DNA of 64,000 nucleotides from Pseudarthrobacter sp. NamE2 (GCF_005796205.1 NZ_VAHN01000002.1:124001-188000); one strand, 5' to 3'. Numbered from the stretch's first letter, positions 29,509 to 37,877 are shown. Numbers and translations: made by a program. Notes: a model not told the origin generated them from the letters alone.

Positions 29509-30594
29509 GTGTCTTCACATCCGATCCGTGTTGCGATCGTCGGCGTAGGCAACTGCGCCGCCTCGCTGGTCCAGGGCGTCCACTACTACAAGGACGCCGA
29601 TCCCAACGCCACCATTCCGGGCCTGATGCACGTTGAGTTCGGCCAGTACCACGTGGGTGACGTTGAGTTCGTCGCCGCGTTCGACGTTGACGGCAAGAAG
29701 GTCGGCCACGACCTCGCCGACGCCATCACGGCCAGCGAAAACAACACCATCAAGATCGCGGACGTGCCGCCCACCGGTGTTACCGTCCAGCGCGGCCACA
29801 CCCTGGACGGCCTCGGGCGGTACTACCTCGAGACCATCGAGGAGTCCACCGAAGAGCCCGTCGACGTGGTCCAGGCACTCAAGGACGCCAACGTCGATGT
29901 CATGGTGTGCTACCTGCCGGTGGGATCGCAGGACGCCGCCGAGTTCTACGCCCAGTGCGCCATTGACGCCGGTGTTGCGTTCGTGAACGCCCTGCCCGTC
30001 TTCATCGCCGGCACCAAGGCATGGGCTGACAAGTTCACCGCCGCCGGCGTCCCGATCGTCGGCGACGACATCAAGAGCCAGATCGGCGCCACCATCACCC
30101 ACCGCGTCATGGCCAAGCTGTTCGAGGACCGCGGCGTCACGCTGGACCGCACGTACCAGCTGAACGTCGGCGGCAACATGGACTTCAAGAACATGCTGGA
30201 GCGCGACCGCCTCGAGTCCAAGAAGATCTCCAAGACCCAGGCCGTGACCTCCAACGTGGAGGCCGAACTCGCTGCCAAGGACGTCCACATCGGCCCCTCC
30301 GACTACGTCCAGTGGCTCGACGACCGCAAGTGGGCCTTCGTCCGCCTCGAGGGCCGCAACTTCGGCGACGCCCCCGTCTCGCTCGAATACAAGCTCGAGG
30401 TTTGGGACTCCCCGAACTCGGCCGGTGTCATCATCGACGCCATCCGCGCCGCCAAGATCGGCCTGGACCGCGGCATCGGCGGCCCGCTGCTCTCCGCCTC
30501 CAGCTACTTCATGAAGTCCCCGCCGGAGCAGTACAACGACGACCTCGCCCGCGAAAAGGTGGAAGCCTTCATCCGCGGCGACCTGGAGCGCTAA
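29509..30594 (+). CDS. ino1: Inositol-3-phosphate synthase
   Basis: From the GTG at 29509 this is a 361-aa enzyme of the short actinobacterial type. It makes inositol-3-phosphate from glucose-6-phosphate, used for mycothiol (through MshA, encoded at 33788) and inositol lipids. The NAD-binding [17 protein letters not shown] starts at residue 7; [15 protein letters not shown] and the [12 protein letters not shown] region are family hallmarks. AAAGGAG at 29498-29504 selects the GTG over upstream in-frame codons. The stop at 30592-30594 is followed at once by a repeat array. Confidence 0.96.
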   Translation: MSSHPIRVAIVGVGNCAASLVQGVHYYKDADPNATIPGLMHVEFGQYHVGDVEFVAAFDVDGKKVGHDLADAITASENNTIKIADVPPTGVTVQRGHTLDGLGRYYLETIEESTEEPVDVVQALKDANVDVMVCYLPVGSQDAAEFYAQCAIDAGVAFVNALPVFIAGTKAWADKFTAAGVPIVGDDIKSQIGATITHRVMAKLFEDRGVTLDRTYQLNVGGNMDFKNMLERDRLESKKISKTQAVTSNVEAELAAKDVHIGPSDYVQWLDDRKWAFVRLEGRNFGDAPVSLEYKLEVWDSPNSAGVIIDAIRAAKIGLDRGIGGPLLSASSYFMKSPPEQYNDDLAREKVEAFIRGDLER

Positions 30595-30596
30595 CC

Positions 30597-30640
30597 CCCT
30601 CTCATTTCTCGGAGCTTTTCCCGCAACGCTCTCTCACTTC
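30597..30640. repeat. Left distal repeat pair (CTCTCTCAC core) directly after ino1
   Basis: A degenerate unit (CCCTCTCATTTC, from 30597) and a full unit (GCTCTCTCACTTC, 30628-30640) are offset by exactly 32 bp, measured at the A of the core (30604 and 30636). The first begins two bases after the ino1 stop. The second unit sits at the left arm of an inverted repeat closing at 30672. Confidence 0.7.
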
Positions 30641-30672
30641 TTGACCAGTTCATTTTGTGGGGGAGCGTTGCG
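30622..30672. repeat. 10-bp inverted repeat embedding a CTCTCTCAC unit
   Basis: CGCAACGCTC (30622-30631) is perfectly complementary to 30663-30672, with a 31-nt loop that carries most of a repeat unit. The loop is too long for a typical intrinsic terminator. It could fold in single-stranded DNA or RNA. Confidence 0.6.
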
Positions 30673-30774
30673 TCTTAACCGGCGAGACCGTGTGTTGCGT
30701 CCGTGCGACGAGGGCTGGCGTGCTTCCCGCCGTCGCAACCTTCTCCAAGCCGCAGCCCCGCATGCCATACCGGA

Positions 30775-30850
30775 CCCTCTCTCACTCCCTGCAGCTTTGG
30801 GAGCAGCGGTCTCTCACTTACCGCAACTTTCGGTACCTCCCTCTCTCACC
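30775..30850. repeat. Left proximal three-unit array, 32-bp period, overlapping the nuclease stop codon
   Basis: TCTCTCAC occurs at 30778-30785, 30810-30817 and 30842-30849, exactly 32 bp apart each time. Flanks resemble the right-hand units (CCCTCTCTCACTCCCTGC at 30775-30792). The last unit contains the TGA stop of the minus-strand nuclease gene (30846-30848). The 30673-30774 stretch between the two left clusters shows no gene and no clear unit. Confidence 0.8.
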
Positions 30851-31802
30851 GGTCGGCAAACCCCGCAGCAACGGGATGGTCCGGTGGCGCTGACCGCAGA
30901 TGCTTTTTGATGCTCAAAATGAGTTGTTCGAATTCGTCGGCAAGATCATCCTTGCTAGCAACCAGGACAGTCCACCCCGCGGCTTCAAAAGCTTTGTCCC
31001 GGCGCCTGTCACTAAGCACCTGTGCCTCAAGGAGGTGGTGACCGCCGTCGTACTGAATTGCCAGCCGGATATGGCGGTAGCCCATGTCCGCTGTCGGTGA
31101 CATGGGGTCTTGGCTCCGCAACCGCAGCTGTAGTTCCGGCTCAGGGAGGTTGGCATCCGCTATGGATAGCCGCAGGAGAGTTTCCGGCGCGGAATCGGCG
31201 CCCACGCGCATCAGATCGAGGGCTTCGCGTGCCCGGACCACTCCCTGCAGGTTCGGGTGCCGGGCCACGAGTGTGCGTAGTCCGTCCACCGTGTCGAAGG
31301 GAACTGAGCGGTCCTCAAAGTTTGGCCGCGGGATGCGGATGAGCTGATCTCCCATGCAGACCAGTTCCCCGACGGAGAGGCGCCGCGCCATGTCGAGCCA
31401 GGTTCGGGACCGGGTGCTAAGACGTATGCCGTCCACTGTGTCGATCTCCTCTTCCCGGGCGACTACGGTATGGCCGACGATGCCTTTTCGCCGCACAGAA
31501 GGAAGTGCTCTTGGCTTGCTCATGTGCAGTTCAGTTGAGTCAGCGAGCCATGCCGGCAACAACTGACAATTCAGGCGGGCAGCAGTGACGTGTGAGATCC
31601 AGGCGCCGGGCGAAGCAGCGGAGAGTGCCCGCGCGGCGGACTCAAGGTCAAAGTCCCAGCCAGCGGGCCGGTACAGTCCTCGCCCCACATGAATTACGTC
31701 CCTGTGCCTCAAGCGACCCGGAGTAATGCCGGCTGCCATCGCTGACTCGTACGTGAAAGGAGCTGCCGACAGGGGGAAAGGGAGGTGACCTTCTAAACGC
31801 AT
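30846..31802 (-). CDS. Solitary AbiEi-like winged-helix / DUF559 (Vsr-like) endonuclease-domain protein
   Basis: The 318-aa product has an N-terminal winged helix of the AbiEi antitoxin type (about 15-48, FTYESAMAAGITPGRLRHRD then GRGLYRPAG), a middle region (about 60-190), and a C-terminal PD-(D/E)XK/Vsr-like DUF559 domain (about 203-300). Core residues are Glu207, Asp239 in TADMGY, IQYDGGHH (Gln250, Asp252, His255-256), Asp265, Arg268 and GW at 276-277. Relatives usually have Glu where Gln250 stands, so activity is uncertain. No cognate toxin, methylase or partner lies nearby. A CAGAAT hexamer six bases before the ATG predicts a leaderless message. Repeat arrays flank it on both sides. Cellular role unknown. 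Confidence 0.8.
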   Translation of the reverse strand: MRLEGHLPFPLSAAPFTYESAMAAGITPGRLRHRDVIHVGRGLYRPAGWDFDLESAARALSAASPGAWISHVTAARLNCQLLPAWLADSTELHMSKPRALPSVRRKGIVGHTVVAREEEIDTVDGIRLSTRSRTWLDMARRLSVGELVCMGDQLIRIPRPNFEDRSVPFDTVDGLRTLVARHPNLQGVVRAREALDLMRVGADSAPETLLRLSIADANLPEPELQLRLRSQDPMSPTADMGYRHIRLAIQYDGGHHLLEAQVLSDRRRDKAFEAAGWTVLVASKDDLADEFEQLILSIKKHLRSAPPDHPVAAGFADR

Positions 31803-31808
31803 CCTTGA

Positions 31809-31814
31809 ATTCTG
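31809..31814 (-). promoter_or_regulatory. -10 element of a predicted leaderless nuclease promoter
   Basis: CAGAAT on the minus strand ends six bases before the ATG at 31802. The -35 region holds no consensus hexamer. Confidence 0.4.
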
Positions 31815-31840
31815 GCGCTTTCGCCGTAGGGCTGCAGAAG

Positions 31841-31849
31841 TTATCCACA
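31841..31849 (+). promoter_or_regulatory. Single perfect DnaA-box sequence
   Basis: TTATCCACA matches the consensus DnaA box exactly. It lies upstream of the nuclease gene and before the right repeat array. It is solitary, so it is not an origin; it might be a regulatory DnaA site or chance. Confidence 0.4.
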
Positions 31850-31897
31850 GGCGTCCGCAGTTGAACCTTCGTACGGGAGAGCGTCTTGAAAAACGGT

Positions 31898-31985
31898 GCA
31901 GGGAGTGAGAGAGGGTTTGGGGAATGGGCGCAGGGAGTGAGAGAGGGTTTGGGGAAAGTGTGCGGGAAGTGAGAGAGCGTCGGGG
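31898..31985. repeat. Right three-unit array, 32-bp period, inverted relative to the left array
   Basis: Units start at 31898, 31930 and 31962. The first two share 27 identical bases (31898-31924 and 31930-31956; core GGGAGTGAGAGAGGGTTTGG). The third, GCGGGAAGTGAGAGAGCGTC and on, is diverged and ends next to the fhs stop (31986-31988). A decayed unit, GGGAGAGCGTCTTG, lies at 31875-31888. The orientation is opposite to the left array, so both point inward toward the nuclease gene. Confidence 0.9.
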
Positions 31986-33662
31986 TCAGGTGAGGCCTAT
32001 GGGGTTGCCGGCGTCGTCCACGTCCATGCGCAGGGCTGCGGGGCGGGGCGGCAGCCCAGGCATGGTCATTACCGCGCCGGTGAGCGCAACAATGAACCCG
32101 GCACCGGTTTTGGGCAACAGGTCACGGACATGGATGGTGAAACCTTTGGGGGCACCGAGCCGGGCTGGGTCGTCCGTGAACGAGTACTGGGTTTTGGCCA
32201 TGCACACCGGGAGCCCGGACCACCCGTTCCGCTCGATTTCAGCCAGTCGTGCCAGGGCGGGGACGGAGAACTCCACACCATCGGCCCCGTAGATTTCCTG
32301 CGCAATGGTCCGGATCTTGTCCTCAACAGGCAGGCCCAGCGCGTAGAGGTGCCGGAAACTTGCCGGCCCGGCCACCGCCTGCGCCACCAGGGATGCGAGT
32401 TCGTCGCCGCCGTCTCCGCCACCACCGCGTCCCCAGACGTCCGCGACGGCGGCCGGGACCCCCTCGGCCTCGCACCACGCCAGCAGCCACTGGAGCTCCT
32501 CGTCCGAATCCGAGGCGAACCGGTTGATGGCCACCACCGGGGAAACGCCGAACTTCTCCACGTTGTGGACGTGCCGGCGCAGGTTCTCCACGCCGCATTC
32601 GAGGGCCGCAACATCCGGCGTCCCCAGTTGGTCCTTGGGCACGCCGCCGTGCATCTTCAGGGCACGCACGGTAGCCACCACCACTACGGCGGCGGGTGCC
32701 AGGCCGCCGACCCGTGCCTTGATGTCCATGAACTTCTCGGCACCCAGGTCCGCCCCGAACCCCGCCTCGGTCACCACGATGTCCGCCAACCGCCTGGCAG
32801 TCTGGGTGGCAATCAGCGAGTTGCAGCCATGCGCGATGTTGGCGAAAGGCCCGCCATGGACCAGGGCCGGAGTGCCGGCGATAGTCTGTACCAGGTTCGG
32901 CTTGACGGCCTCTTTGAGCAGCAACGCCAGAGCCCCCTGCACACCCAGGTCCGCCACGGTCACCGGGGCACGGTCATACGTGTATCCGAATGTCATGCGC
33001 CCCAGTCGCTCGCGGAGGTCGGAAAAGCCGGTAGCCAGACAAAACACCGCCATGATCTCGGATGCCACGGTGATGTCGAAGCCGTCCTGCCGCGGAACCC
33101 CCTGCCGGGGCCCGCCCAGTCCGATCACCACCTCGCGGAGGGCACGGTCGTTCATGTCCAGTACCCGCTTGAACGTAATGCGCCGGGGGTCGATATTGAG
33201 CTGGTTGCCCTGGTAGATGTGGTTGTCCACCAGAGCCATCAGCGCGTTGTTGGCCGATGTGATCGCGTGGAAGTCGCCGGTGAAATGAAGGTTGATCTCG
33301 TCCATGGGCAACACCTGGGAGTAGCCGCCGCCGGTGGCACCGCCCTTCATGCCCAGGACTGGACCTAACGACGGTTCACGCAGGGCAATCATTACCCGGT
33401 GCCCGGCCCGCGCAAGCGAATCGGCCAAACCAACGGTTGTGGTGGACTTTCCTTCGCCCGCCGGGGTGGGGGACATCGCCGAAACCAGCACCACCTTGCC
33501 AAAGGGAGGCGGCGCCTCCAGCCGGTCCGGATCGATCTTCGCCTTGTACCGCCCGTACTGCTCAACGGCATCTTCATTGATCCCTGCAGCAGCAGCAATT
33601 TCACCGATGGGCAGGATCCGGGCGGCGCGGGCAATTTCAAGGTCGGAGGGAAGTGCAGACAT
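31986..33662 (-). CDS. fhs: Formate–tetrahydrofolate ligase
   Basis: The 558-aa enzyme makes 10-formyl-THF from formate, THF and ATP for one-carbon metabolism. The P-loop region [21 protein letters not shown] (TPAGEGKS at 66-73) and [22 protein letters not shown] are diagnostic, and the [27 protein letters not shown] block follows. The ATG at 33662 is preceded by AAAGGACA. Its 3' end abuts the right repeat array. The gap to mshA (33663-33787) shows no gene. The enzyme faces ino1 across the nuclease unit. Confidence 0.97.
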   Translation of the reverse strand: MSALPSDLEIARAARILPIGEIAAAAGINEDAVEQYGRYKAKIDPDRLEAPPPFGKVVLVSAMSPTPAGEGKSTTTVGLADSLARAGHRVMIALREPSLGPVLGMKGGATGGGYSQVLPMDEINLHFTGDFHAITSANNALMALVDNHIYQGNQLNIDPRRITFKRVLDMNDRALREVVIGLGGPRQGVPRQDGFDITVASEIMAVFCLATGFSDLRERLGRMTFGYTYDRAPVTVADLGVQGALALLLKEAVKPNLVQTIAGTPALVHGGPFANIAHGCNSLIATQTARRLADIVVTEAGFGADLGAEKFMDIKARVGGLAPAAVVVVATVRALKMHGGVPKDQLGTPDVAALECGVENLRRHVHNVEKFGVSPVVAINRFASDSDEELQWLLAWCEAEGVPAAVADVWGRGGGGDGGDELASLVAQAVAGPASFRHLYALGLPVEDKIRTIAQEIYGADGVEFSVPALARLAEIERNGWSGLPVCMAKTQYSFTDDPARLGAPKGFTIHVRDLLPKTGAGFIVALTGAVMTMPGLPPRPAALRMDVDDAGNPIGLT

Positions 33663-33787
33663 CGTTGTCCTTTCCCGGTGCGGGTGTCCGTACCGTGTCC
33701 GTCAAAGGTTAGTCCCTCGTCAGCCTCAGGTCCCGCACGCAGGTGCCGGGGAATTCGAGTAAAGCGACGCAGGCACCAGCACAAGCG

Positions 33788-35053
33788 TCAGGACGCGGGT
33801 ACCGCCGGCAGCAGGCGGTGCCCCACATGGTTGTCGACGGCGGCGTGGTAGCTCTCCAGCGTGATGGCAGCCGTGCGGGCCCACCCGGAGTTCTGGGCGC
33901 GGATGGCTGCGGCCCGCCCCATGTCCTCCCGGGTAGCGGGGTCGTCGTAGAGGGCCTCCAGCGCGTCGGCCCAGTCGGCGGCGTGGTGCCCGTCCACCAG
34001 CAGCCCGGTCCGGCCGTGGAAGATGGCGCGGGAGAGCCCGCCCACCCGGGTGGCCACCACCGGAGTGCCGCAGGCTTGGGCCTCCAGCGCCACCAGCCCG
34101 AAGGATTCGCTGAAGGACGGCATCACCACAACGTCCGCGGCGCGGAACCAGGACGCAAGCTCAGGTGCCTTGACCGGCGGAAGCTGCGTGACGACGTCGT
34201 CCATCCCGGCCTCCGCCACCAGCCGCCGGAGGTTGAACTCCTTGTTGCCGCTCAGCGCACCCAGGATGGTCAGCCGCACATTGATGTCCGGGCGCCGGCG
34301 CCGCAGCAGCGCGGCCGCCTTGACCAGGATCTGCGGTCCCTTCAGGCGCTGGATCCGGCCGGCGAACAGCAGGTGGAACACGCCCGGTTCAATGCCGTGC
34401 TCCTTGCGTGACCGTGTGCGGAAAGCCGGCGTGAACGTGCTGAGGTCCACCCCGGGCGGGGCGATGTCGATGCGGTCGTACGTTCCCCCGTAGTGGGAAA
34501 CGAGTTCCGCGGCCTCGGAGCTGGTGTTCGCGATCAGCCGCGCGGCGCCGTCCACGATCCGGTGCTCGCCCACCTCGCGCCGGCGCGGCTCGGGCTGCTC
34601 CCCGGATTCCAGCAGCAGGTTCTTGACCTTTGCCATGGTGTGCATGGTGTGGACCAGCGGCACGCCCCAGAGTTCGGACAGCTCCAGGCCCGCGATGCCG
34701 GACACCCAGTAGTGCGAGTGGATGACGTCGTAGCGGCCGTGCGGCTGGCGGCGGCGGATCTCTTCGATTTCGGCCACCATGTGGTGCAGCAGCTCGGGCA
34801 GCTCTTCCTTGGGGACTCTCCGGGGCGGCCCGGCCGGGACGTTGTGCACGCAGACGCCGGGATCGGGATGTTCGACGGCGGGCTGGTTGGCGGAGGTGGC
34901 GCGCGTAAATATCTCAACCTCCACGCCTGCTTCTGCCAGCGCGGAGGCCAGCTCCCGGATATAGACGTTCATGCCGCCAGCGTCACCGGACCCGGGCTGT
35001 TCCATGGGGGAGGTGTGGAGGGAGAGTAATGCGACCCTGCGGATCAATGCCAC
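33788..35053 (-). CDS. mshA: D-inositol-3-phosphate glycosyltransferase (mycothiol synthesis)
   Basis: This 421-aa GT4 enzyme joins GlcNAc to inositol-3-phosphate, the first committed step of mycothiol. It begins IRRVALLSLHTSPMEQPGSGDAGGMNVYIREL, recognisable as MshA, with HSHYWVSGIAGLEL, FAGRIQRLKGPQILV and the nucleotide-sugar EX7E region MPSFSESFGLVALEAQACG. The GTG start at 35053 has AAGGAGG five bases upstream. Its substrate comes from Ino1 encoded at 29509, so two mycothiol steps bracket the nuclease–repeat unit and fhs. Confidence 0.96.
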   Translation of the reverse strand: MALIRRVALLSLHTSPMEQPGSGDAGGMNVYIRELASALAEAGVEVEIFTRATSANQPAVEHPDPGVCVHNVPAGPPRRVPKEELPELLHHMVAEIEEIRRRQPHGRYDVIHSHYWVSGIAGLELSELWGVPLVHTMHTMAKVKNLLLESGEQPEPRRREVGEHRIVDGAARLIANTSSEAAELVSHYGGTYDRIDIAPPGVDLSTFTPAFRTRSRKEHGIEPGVFHLLFAGRIQRLKGPQILVKAAALLRRRRPDINVRLTILGALSGNKEFNLRRLVAEAGMDDVVTQLPPVKAPELASWFRAADVVVMPSFSESFGLVALEAQACGTPVVATRVGGLSRAIFHGRTGLLVDGHHAADWADALEALYDDPATREDMGRAAAIRAQNSGWARTAAITLESYHAAVDNHVGHRLLPAVPAS

Positions 35054-35151
35054 GGGACCTCCTTCCGGTCACCGGCGCGGGTTAGTGGGCACCGGATCAG
35101 TGCGCGTTCGATAAGAACACTACTCCTTCCCCTGGCGCCCGCCGGAGTCTG

Positions 35152-36558
35152 TTAACGCCCGCCGCCCTGCCACAGCTCCCGCAGCGCGGGGAGCGCCTGC
35201 TCGTACCGGGTCAGCAGTTCGGCCGCCAGGTCCGTGGAATCAACCAGCGGGTGGCGGGCGAAGGCCTCCAGTGCGGAACCGCGGTCGCCGTCCGTCGCGG
35301 CCCTGACCGTGAGCTGTTCCACTACCTTGACCCTGCGCAGCAGCCCCAGCTGCGGTTCCGGGGGCCGCTGCTGTGGCAGCGGCACCGCGCCGTCCGGGGT
35401 GACAGTGCAGGGGAGTTCGACGACGGCGTCCGCCGGCAATCCCGGGATGGCAACCTGGGCGCGGGGTGCTTCAGCCGGGGCCGGGCGGGACGGCGATGGC
35501 AACGAGTTGCGCGTGTTGAGGATCAGCTGCGTGTCCCCGGCCCCGGACAGGGCCCTCATCGCGGCAAGCGCCACCCTTTCGTAACCGCCGCCGGTGAGGT
35601 CCTCCTCGTCCCGGCGCTCGCCGTCGGAACGGGCTTCGGCCAGGTAGCCCTCCTCGCGGGACCGCCGGGCCTCCTCCCACAGCCGGAAAGCATCGTTCCC
35701 GGCGGCGGTGAGCCGCGGATACAGTTCCTGCTGCTGCCCGTGGATGGACTCCCCGCGGGTCAAGGCCATGGCCTGCATGGCCTTCCGGGCATCGTCGCGC
35801 CGGTACCAGTAGTAGAGGTATTCATTCGGCAGCGCACCGAGCCGGGCAAGGAAAGGCTGCGGGAACAGCCGGCCCTCCTCGAAGGACTCCAGGGCTTGCG
35901 GGTCAGCGAGCAAATCCGGCAGCACGTCCCGGCCGCCGGACTCCAGCCGGTACAGCCAGCCCAGATGGTTCAGCCCGTAGTAGCCCACGCCGTCGAGCCG
36001 CCCCTCCGGCAGGGAGACCCCGGCTGCCCGTGCGGCACGCAGCGCCAGCGCGCCCGCCGAATCGCAGATCCCAACGACCCGGCGGCCCAGCACGGGCACC
36101 AGCGCCTCGGTGACCATGCCGGCGGGGTTGGTGAAGTTGATCAGCCACGCGTCCGGACAATGCTCCTTCATCTGCCGGGCCAGGTTGAGCATGTGCGGGA
36201 TGGTCCGCAGGGCATAGGAGATGCCTCCGGCGCCGGTGGTTTCCTGGCCCAGCAGCCCGAGGTCCTGGGCCACTTTCTCGTCCACAATCCGGCCTGCCGT
36301 GCCGCCGGGCCGGATGGCCGCGAACACCATCTGCGCGCCGGCCAGGGCTTCGGGAAGTCGGGTGGTGGCACGGACCGGGAGGCGGGCAGCCGGCTCCGCG
36401 GGCATGGCGCGGAGCACGGCGGTGACGGCGTCCAGGCGGGCGGCATCGACGTCGTACAACACCAGTTCGGTGGCCAGCCCGGCAAAGCGGCCGGAGGTCA
36501 GTGCCCTGTAGATCAGCGGCACCCGGAAACCCCCGCCGCCGGCAATAAGAAGCCGCAT
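35152..36558 (-). CDS. GH4 family 6-phospho-beta-glucosidase-like enzyme
   Basis: The 468-aa protein has the GH4 N-terminal NAD-binding fold (LLIAGGGGFRVPLIYRAL), INFTNPAGMVTEAL, the metal-ligand Cys in VGICDSAGAL and the metal-ligand His in GLNHLGWLYRL. GH4 enzymes use NAD+, a divalent metal and a redox elimination mechanism on phosphorylated disaccharides. The substrate is unknown. A minus-strand TAGACT (36566-36571) ends seven bases before the ATG, so it is probably leaderless. It diverges from a PfkB kinase, and the two may serve the same sugar route. Confidence 0.88.
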   Translation of the reverse strand: MRLLIAGGGGFRVPLIYRALTSGRFAGLATELVLYDVDAARLDAVTAVLRAMPAEPAARLPVRATTRLPEALAGAQMVFAAIRPGGTAGRIVDEKVAQDLGLLGQETTGAGGISYALRTIPHMLNLARQMKEHCPDAWLINFTNPAGMVTEALVPVLGRRVVGICDSAGALALRAARAAGVSLPEGRLDGVGYYGLNHLGWLYRLESGGRDVLPDLLADPQALESFEEGRLFPQPFLARLGALPNEYLYYWYRRDDARKAMQAMALTRGESIHGQQQELYPRLTAAGNDAFRLWEEARRSREEGYLAEARSDGERRDEEDLTGGGYERVALAAMRALSGAGDTQLILNTRNSLPSPSRPAPAEAPRAQVAIPGLPADAVVELPCTVTPDGAVPLPQQRPPEPQLGLLRRVKVVEQLTVRAATDGDRGSALEAFARHPLVDSTDLAAELLTRYEQALPALRELWQGGGR

Positions 36559-36565
36559 AACCAGC

Positions 36566-36665
36566 AGTCTAGGCCCGGCCGGACATTGGCCCTACGGCAG
36601 GCCCGGGCCACCCCTGCCGCAAAGCCGGACGGCTACTTCCGGATGTCAGCGGCAGGGCGTATCGT
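36566..36665. promoter_or_regulatory. Divergent GH4/PfkB promoter region
   Basis: TAGACT (minus, 36566-36571) lies seven bases before the GH4 ATG, and TATCGT (plus, 36660-36665) seven bases before the PfkB ATG at 36673. No clear -35 elements and no obvious operator palindrome were found. Confidence 0.4.
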
Positions 36666-36672
36666 GCCGGAC

Positions 36673-37764
36673 ATGGACGCGATCCCAGCCCGCCCCTTCG
36701 ACCCCCTGGCTGCCGTCCGCTCACCCGCTGAGCCCGGGTTTGACGTCCTCCTGGCCGGGACGGTCTTCCAGGACATCATCTTCACCGGCCTTCCGCACAG
36801 CCCGGAACCGGGCACCGAAGTCTGGAGCGACGGCATGGGCAGCTGCCCCGGCGGCGTGGCCAACCAGGCGATCGCGGCGGCCCGGCTGGGGCTCCGGACC
36901 GGCCTGGCCGCGGCGTTCGGCGACGACGGCTACGGCGACTTCAACTGGAAGATCCTTTCCAGCCAGGAGCACGTGGACCTCAGCCTGTCCCGCCGGGTCC
37001 CCGGCTGGCACTCGCCGGTCACCGTCTCGCTGTGCGTGGACAGGGACCGCTCAATGGTCACCCACGGGCACGCCGCCCCCATCACTTCCTCAGAGCTGAT
37101 CGGCACCCCGCCACCGGCGCTCGCCGGGATCGCCGAGGTGGGGGTGGAGGTGGAGCCGTGGGCCAAGGCGGCGCACCAGGCGGGGGTGAAACTGTTCGGC
37201 GACGTCGGCTGGGACCCCACCGGGGAGTGGGCGCCGGTACGCCTGGAAAACCTGCAGTACTTCCACGCGTTCCTGCCCAACCAGCGCGAGGCCATGGCCT
37301 TCACCGGAAAGGATGATCCGTGGGCCGCCCTCTACGCGCTGGCGGACCGGGTTCCCGTCGCCGTGGTCACGCTGGGTCCGCAGGGTGCCATGGCAGTGGA
37401 TTCGGAAACGGGGGAGGAGGAGTGGGTGCCGTCCCTGCCCGTGAAGGCCTTCGACCCCACCGGCGCGGGCGACTGCTTCGACGCCGCGTTCATAGTGGGC
37501 AGTTTGGCGGGCTGGCCGCTGGGCAACCGGCTGCGGTTCGCCAACCTGTGCGCTTCGCTGGCGGTGCAGGAGGTGGGCGGCTCCCTGGCGGCGCCGGGCT
37601 GGGGGGACATCGCGGACTGGTGGAAGCGCGCCAACGCCCGGCCGGAACGTCAGATGAGCCAGTGGCTGCGGCGCTTCGGGTTCCTCGAGGACATCATCCA
37701 GGACGTTCCGCTCGCCGCCCAGCGCAGGGCCGCGGCCACCATCGCACACCTCTCTGACGCTTAA
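36673..37764 (+). CDS. PfkB-family carbohydrate kinase
   Basis: From the ATG at 36673 the enzyme is 363 aa. It has the ribokinase-like N-terminus DVLLAGTVFQDIIFTGLPH, the GMGSCPGGVANQAIAAARLGL sugar-binding motif and the catalytic anion-hole motif DPTGAGDCFDAAF. It would phosphorylate a sugar or nucleoside; specificity is not readable. An upstream in-frame ATG at 36643 exists, but the TATCGT -10 seven bases before 36673 favours the shorter form. The C-terminal region is longer than usual by about 40 residues, with a basic, amphipathic end. Confidence 0.85.
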   Translation: MDAIPARPFDPLAAVRSPAEPGFDVLLAGTVFQDIIFTGLPHSPEPGTEVWSDGMGSCPGGVANQAIAAARLGLRTGLAAAFGDDGYGDFNWKILSSQEHVDLSLSRRVPGWHSPVTVSLCVDRDRSMVTHGHAAPITSSELIGTPPPALAGIAEVGVEVEPWAKAAHQAGVKLFGDVGWDPTGEWAPVRLENLQYFHAFLPNQREAMAFTGKDDPWAALYALADRVPVAVVTLGPQGAMAVDSETGEEEWVPSLPVKAFDPTGAGDCFDAAFIVGSLAGWPLGNRLRFANLCASLAVQEVGGSLAAPGWGDIADWWKRANARPERQMSQWLRRFGFLEDIIQDVPLAAQRRAAATIAHLSDA

Positions 37765-37767
37765 GGC

Positions 37768-37802
37768 ACGACGCCGGCACCCCGGGCGAGTGCCGGCATC
37801 GT
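37768..37802 (+). terminator. Stem-loop after the PfkB kinase gene
   Basis: A 13-bp stem with one mismatch (37768-37780 with 37790-37802) lies just after the stop. It has no U-tract, so termination may be partial. Confidence 0.55.
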
Positions 37803-37871
37803 ACGTTCCTGCCGCGCCGTTCCGGAAACGGGCCCGCGCCGCCGTGATTATTCGGCCCGAAGCCCCGGCAC

Positions 37872-37877
37872 TAGAAT
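37872..37877 (+). promoter_or_regulatory. -10 element of a predicted leaderless alr promoter
   Basis: TAGAAT ends seven bases before the GTG at 37885. This is one of the best -10 hexamers in the window. The -35 is weak. Confidence 0.5.

Noticed and set aside
31841..31849. Replication origin
   Set aside because: A single DnaA box without clustering, no AT-rich unwinding element and no dnaA or dnaN nearby.
31898..31985. CRISPR array
   Set aside because: Only three units, the inter-unit gap is about 5 bp with no variable spacers of 30 bp, and there are no cas genes. The period is 32 bp including the repeat.
35251..36672. N-terminal extension of the PfkB kinase gene across the GH4 region
   Set aside because: The frame is open only because of high GC on the strand opposite the real GH4 gene; its translation has no family resemblance.
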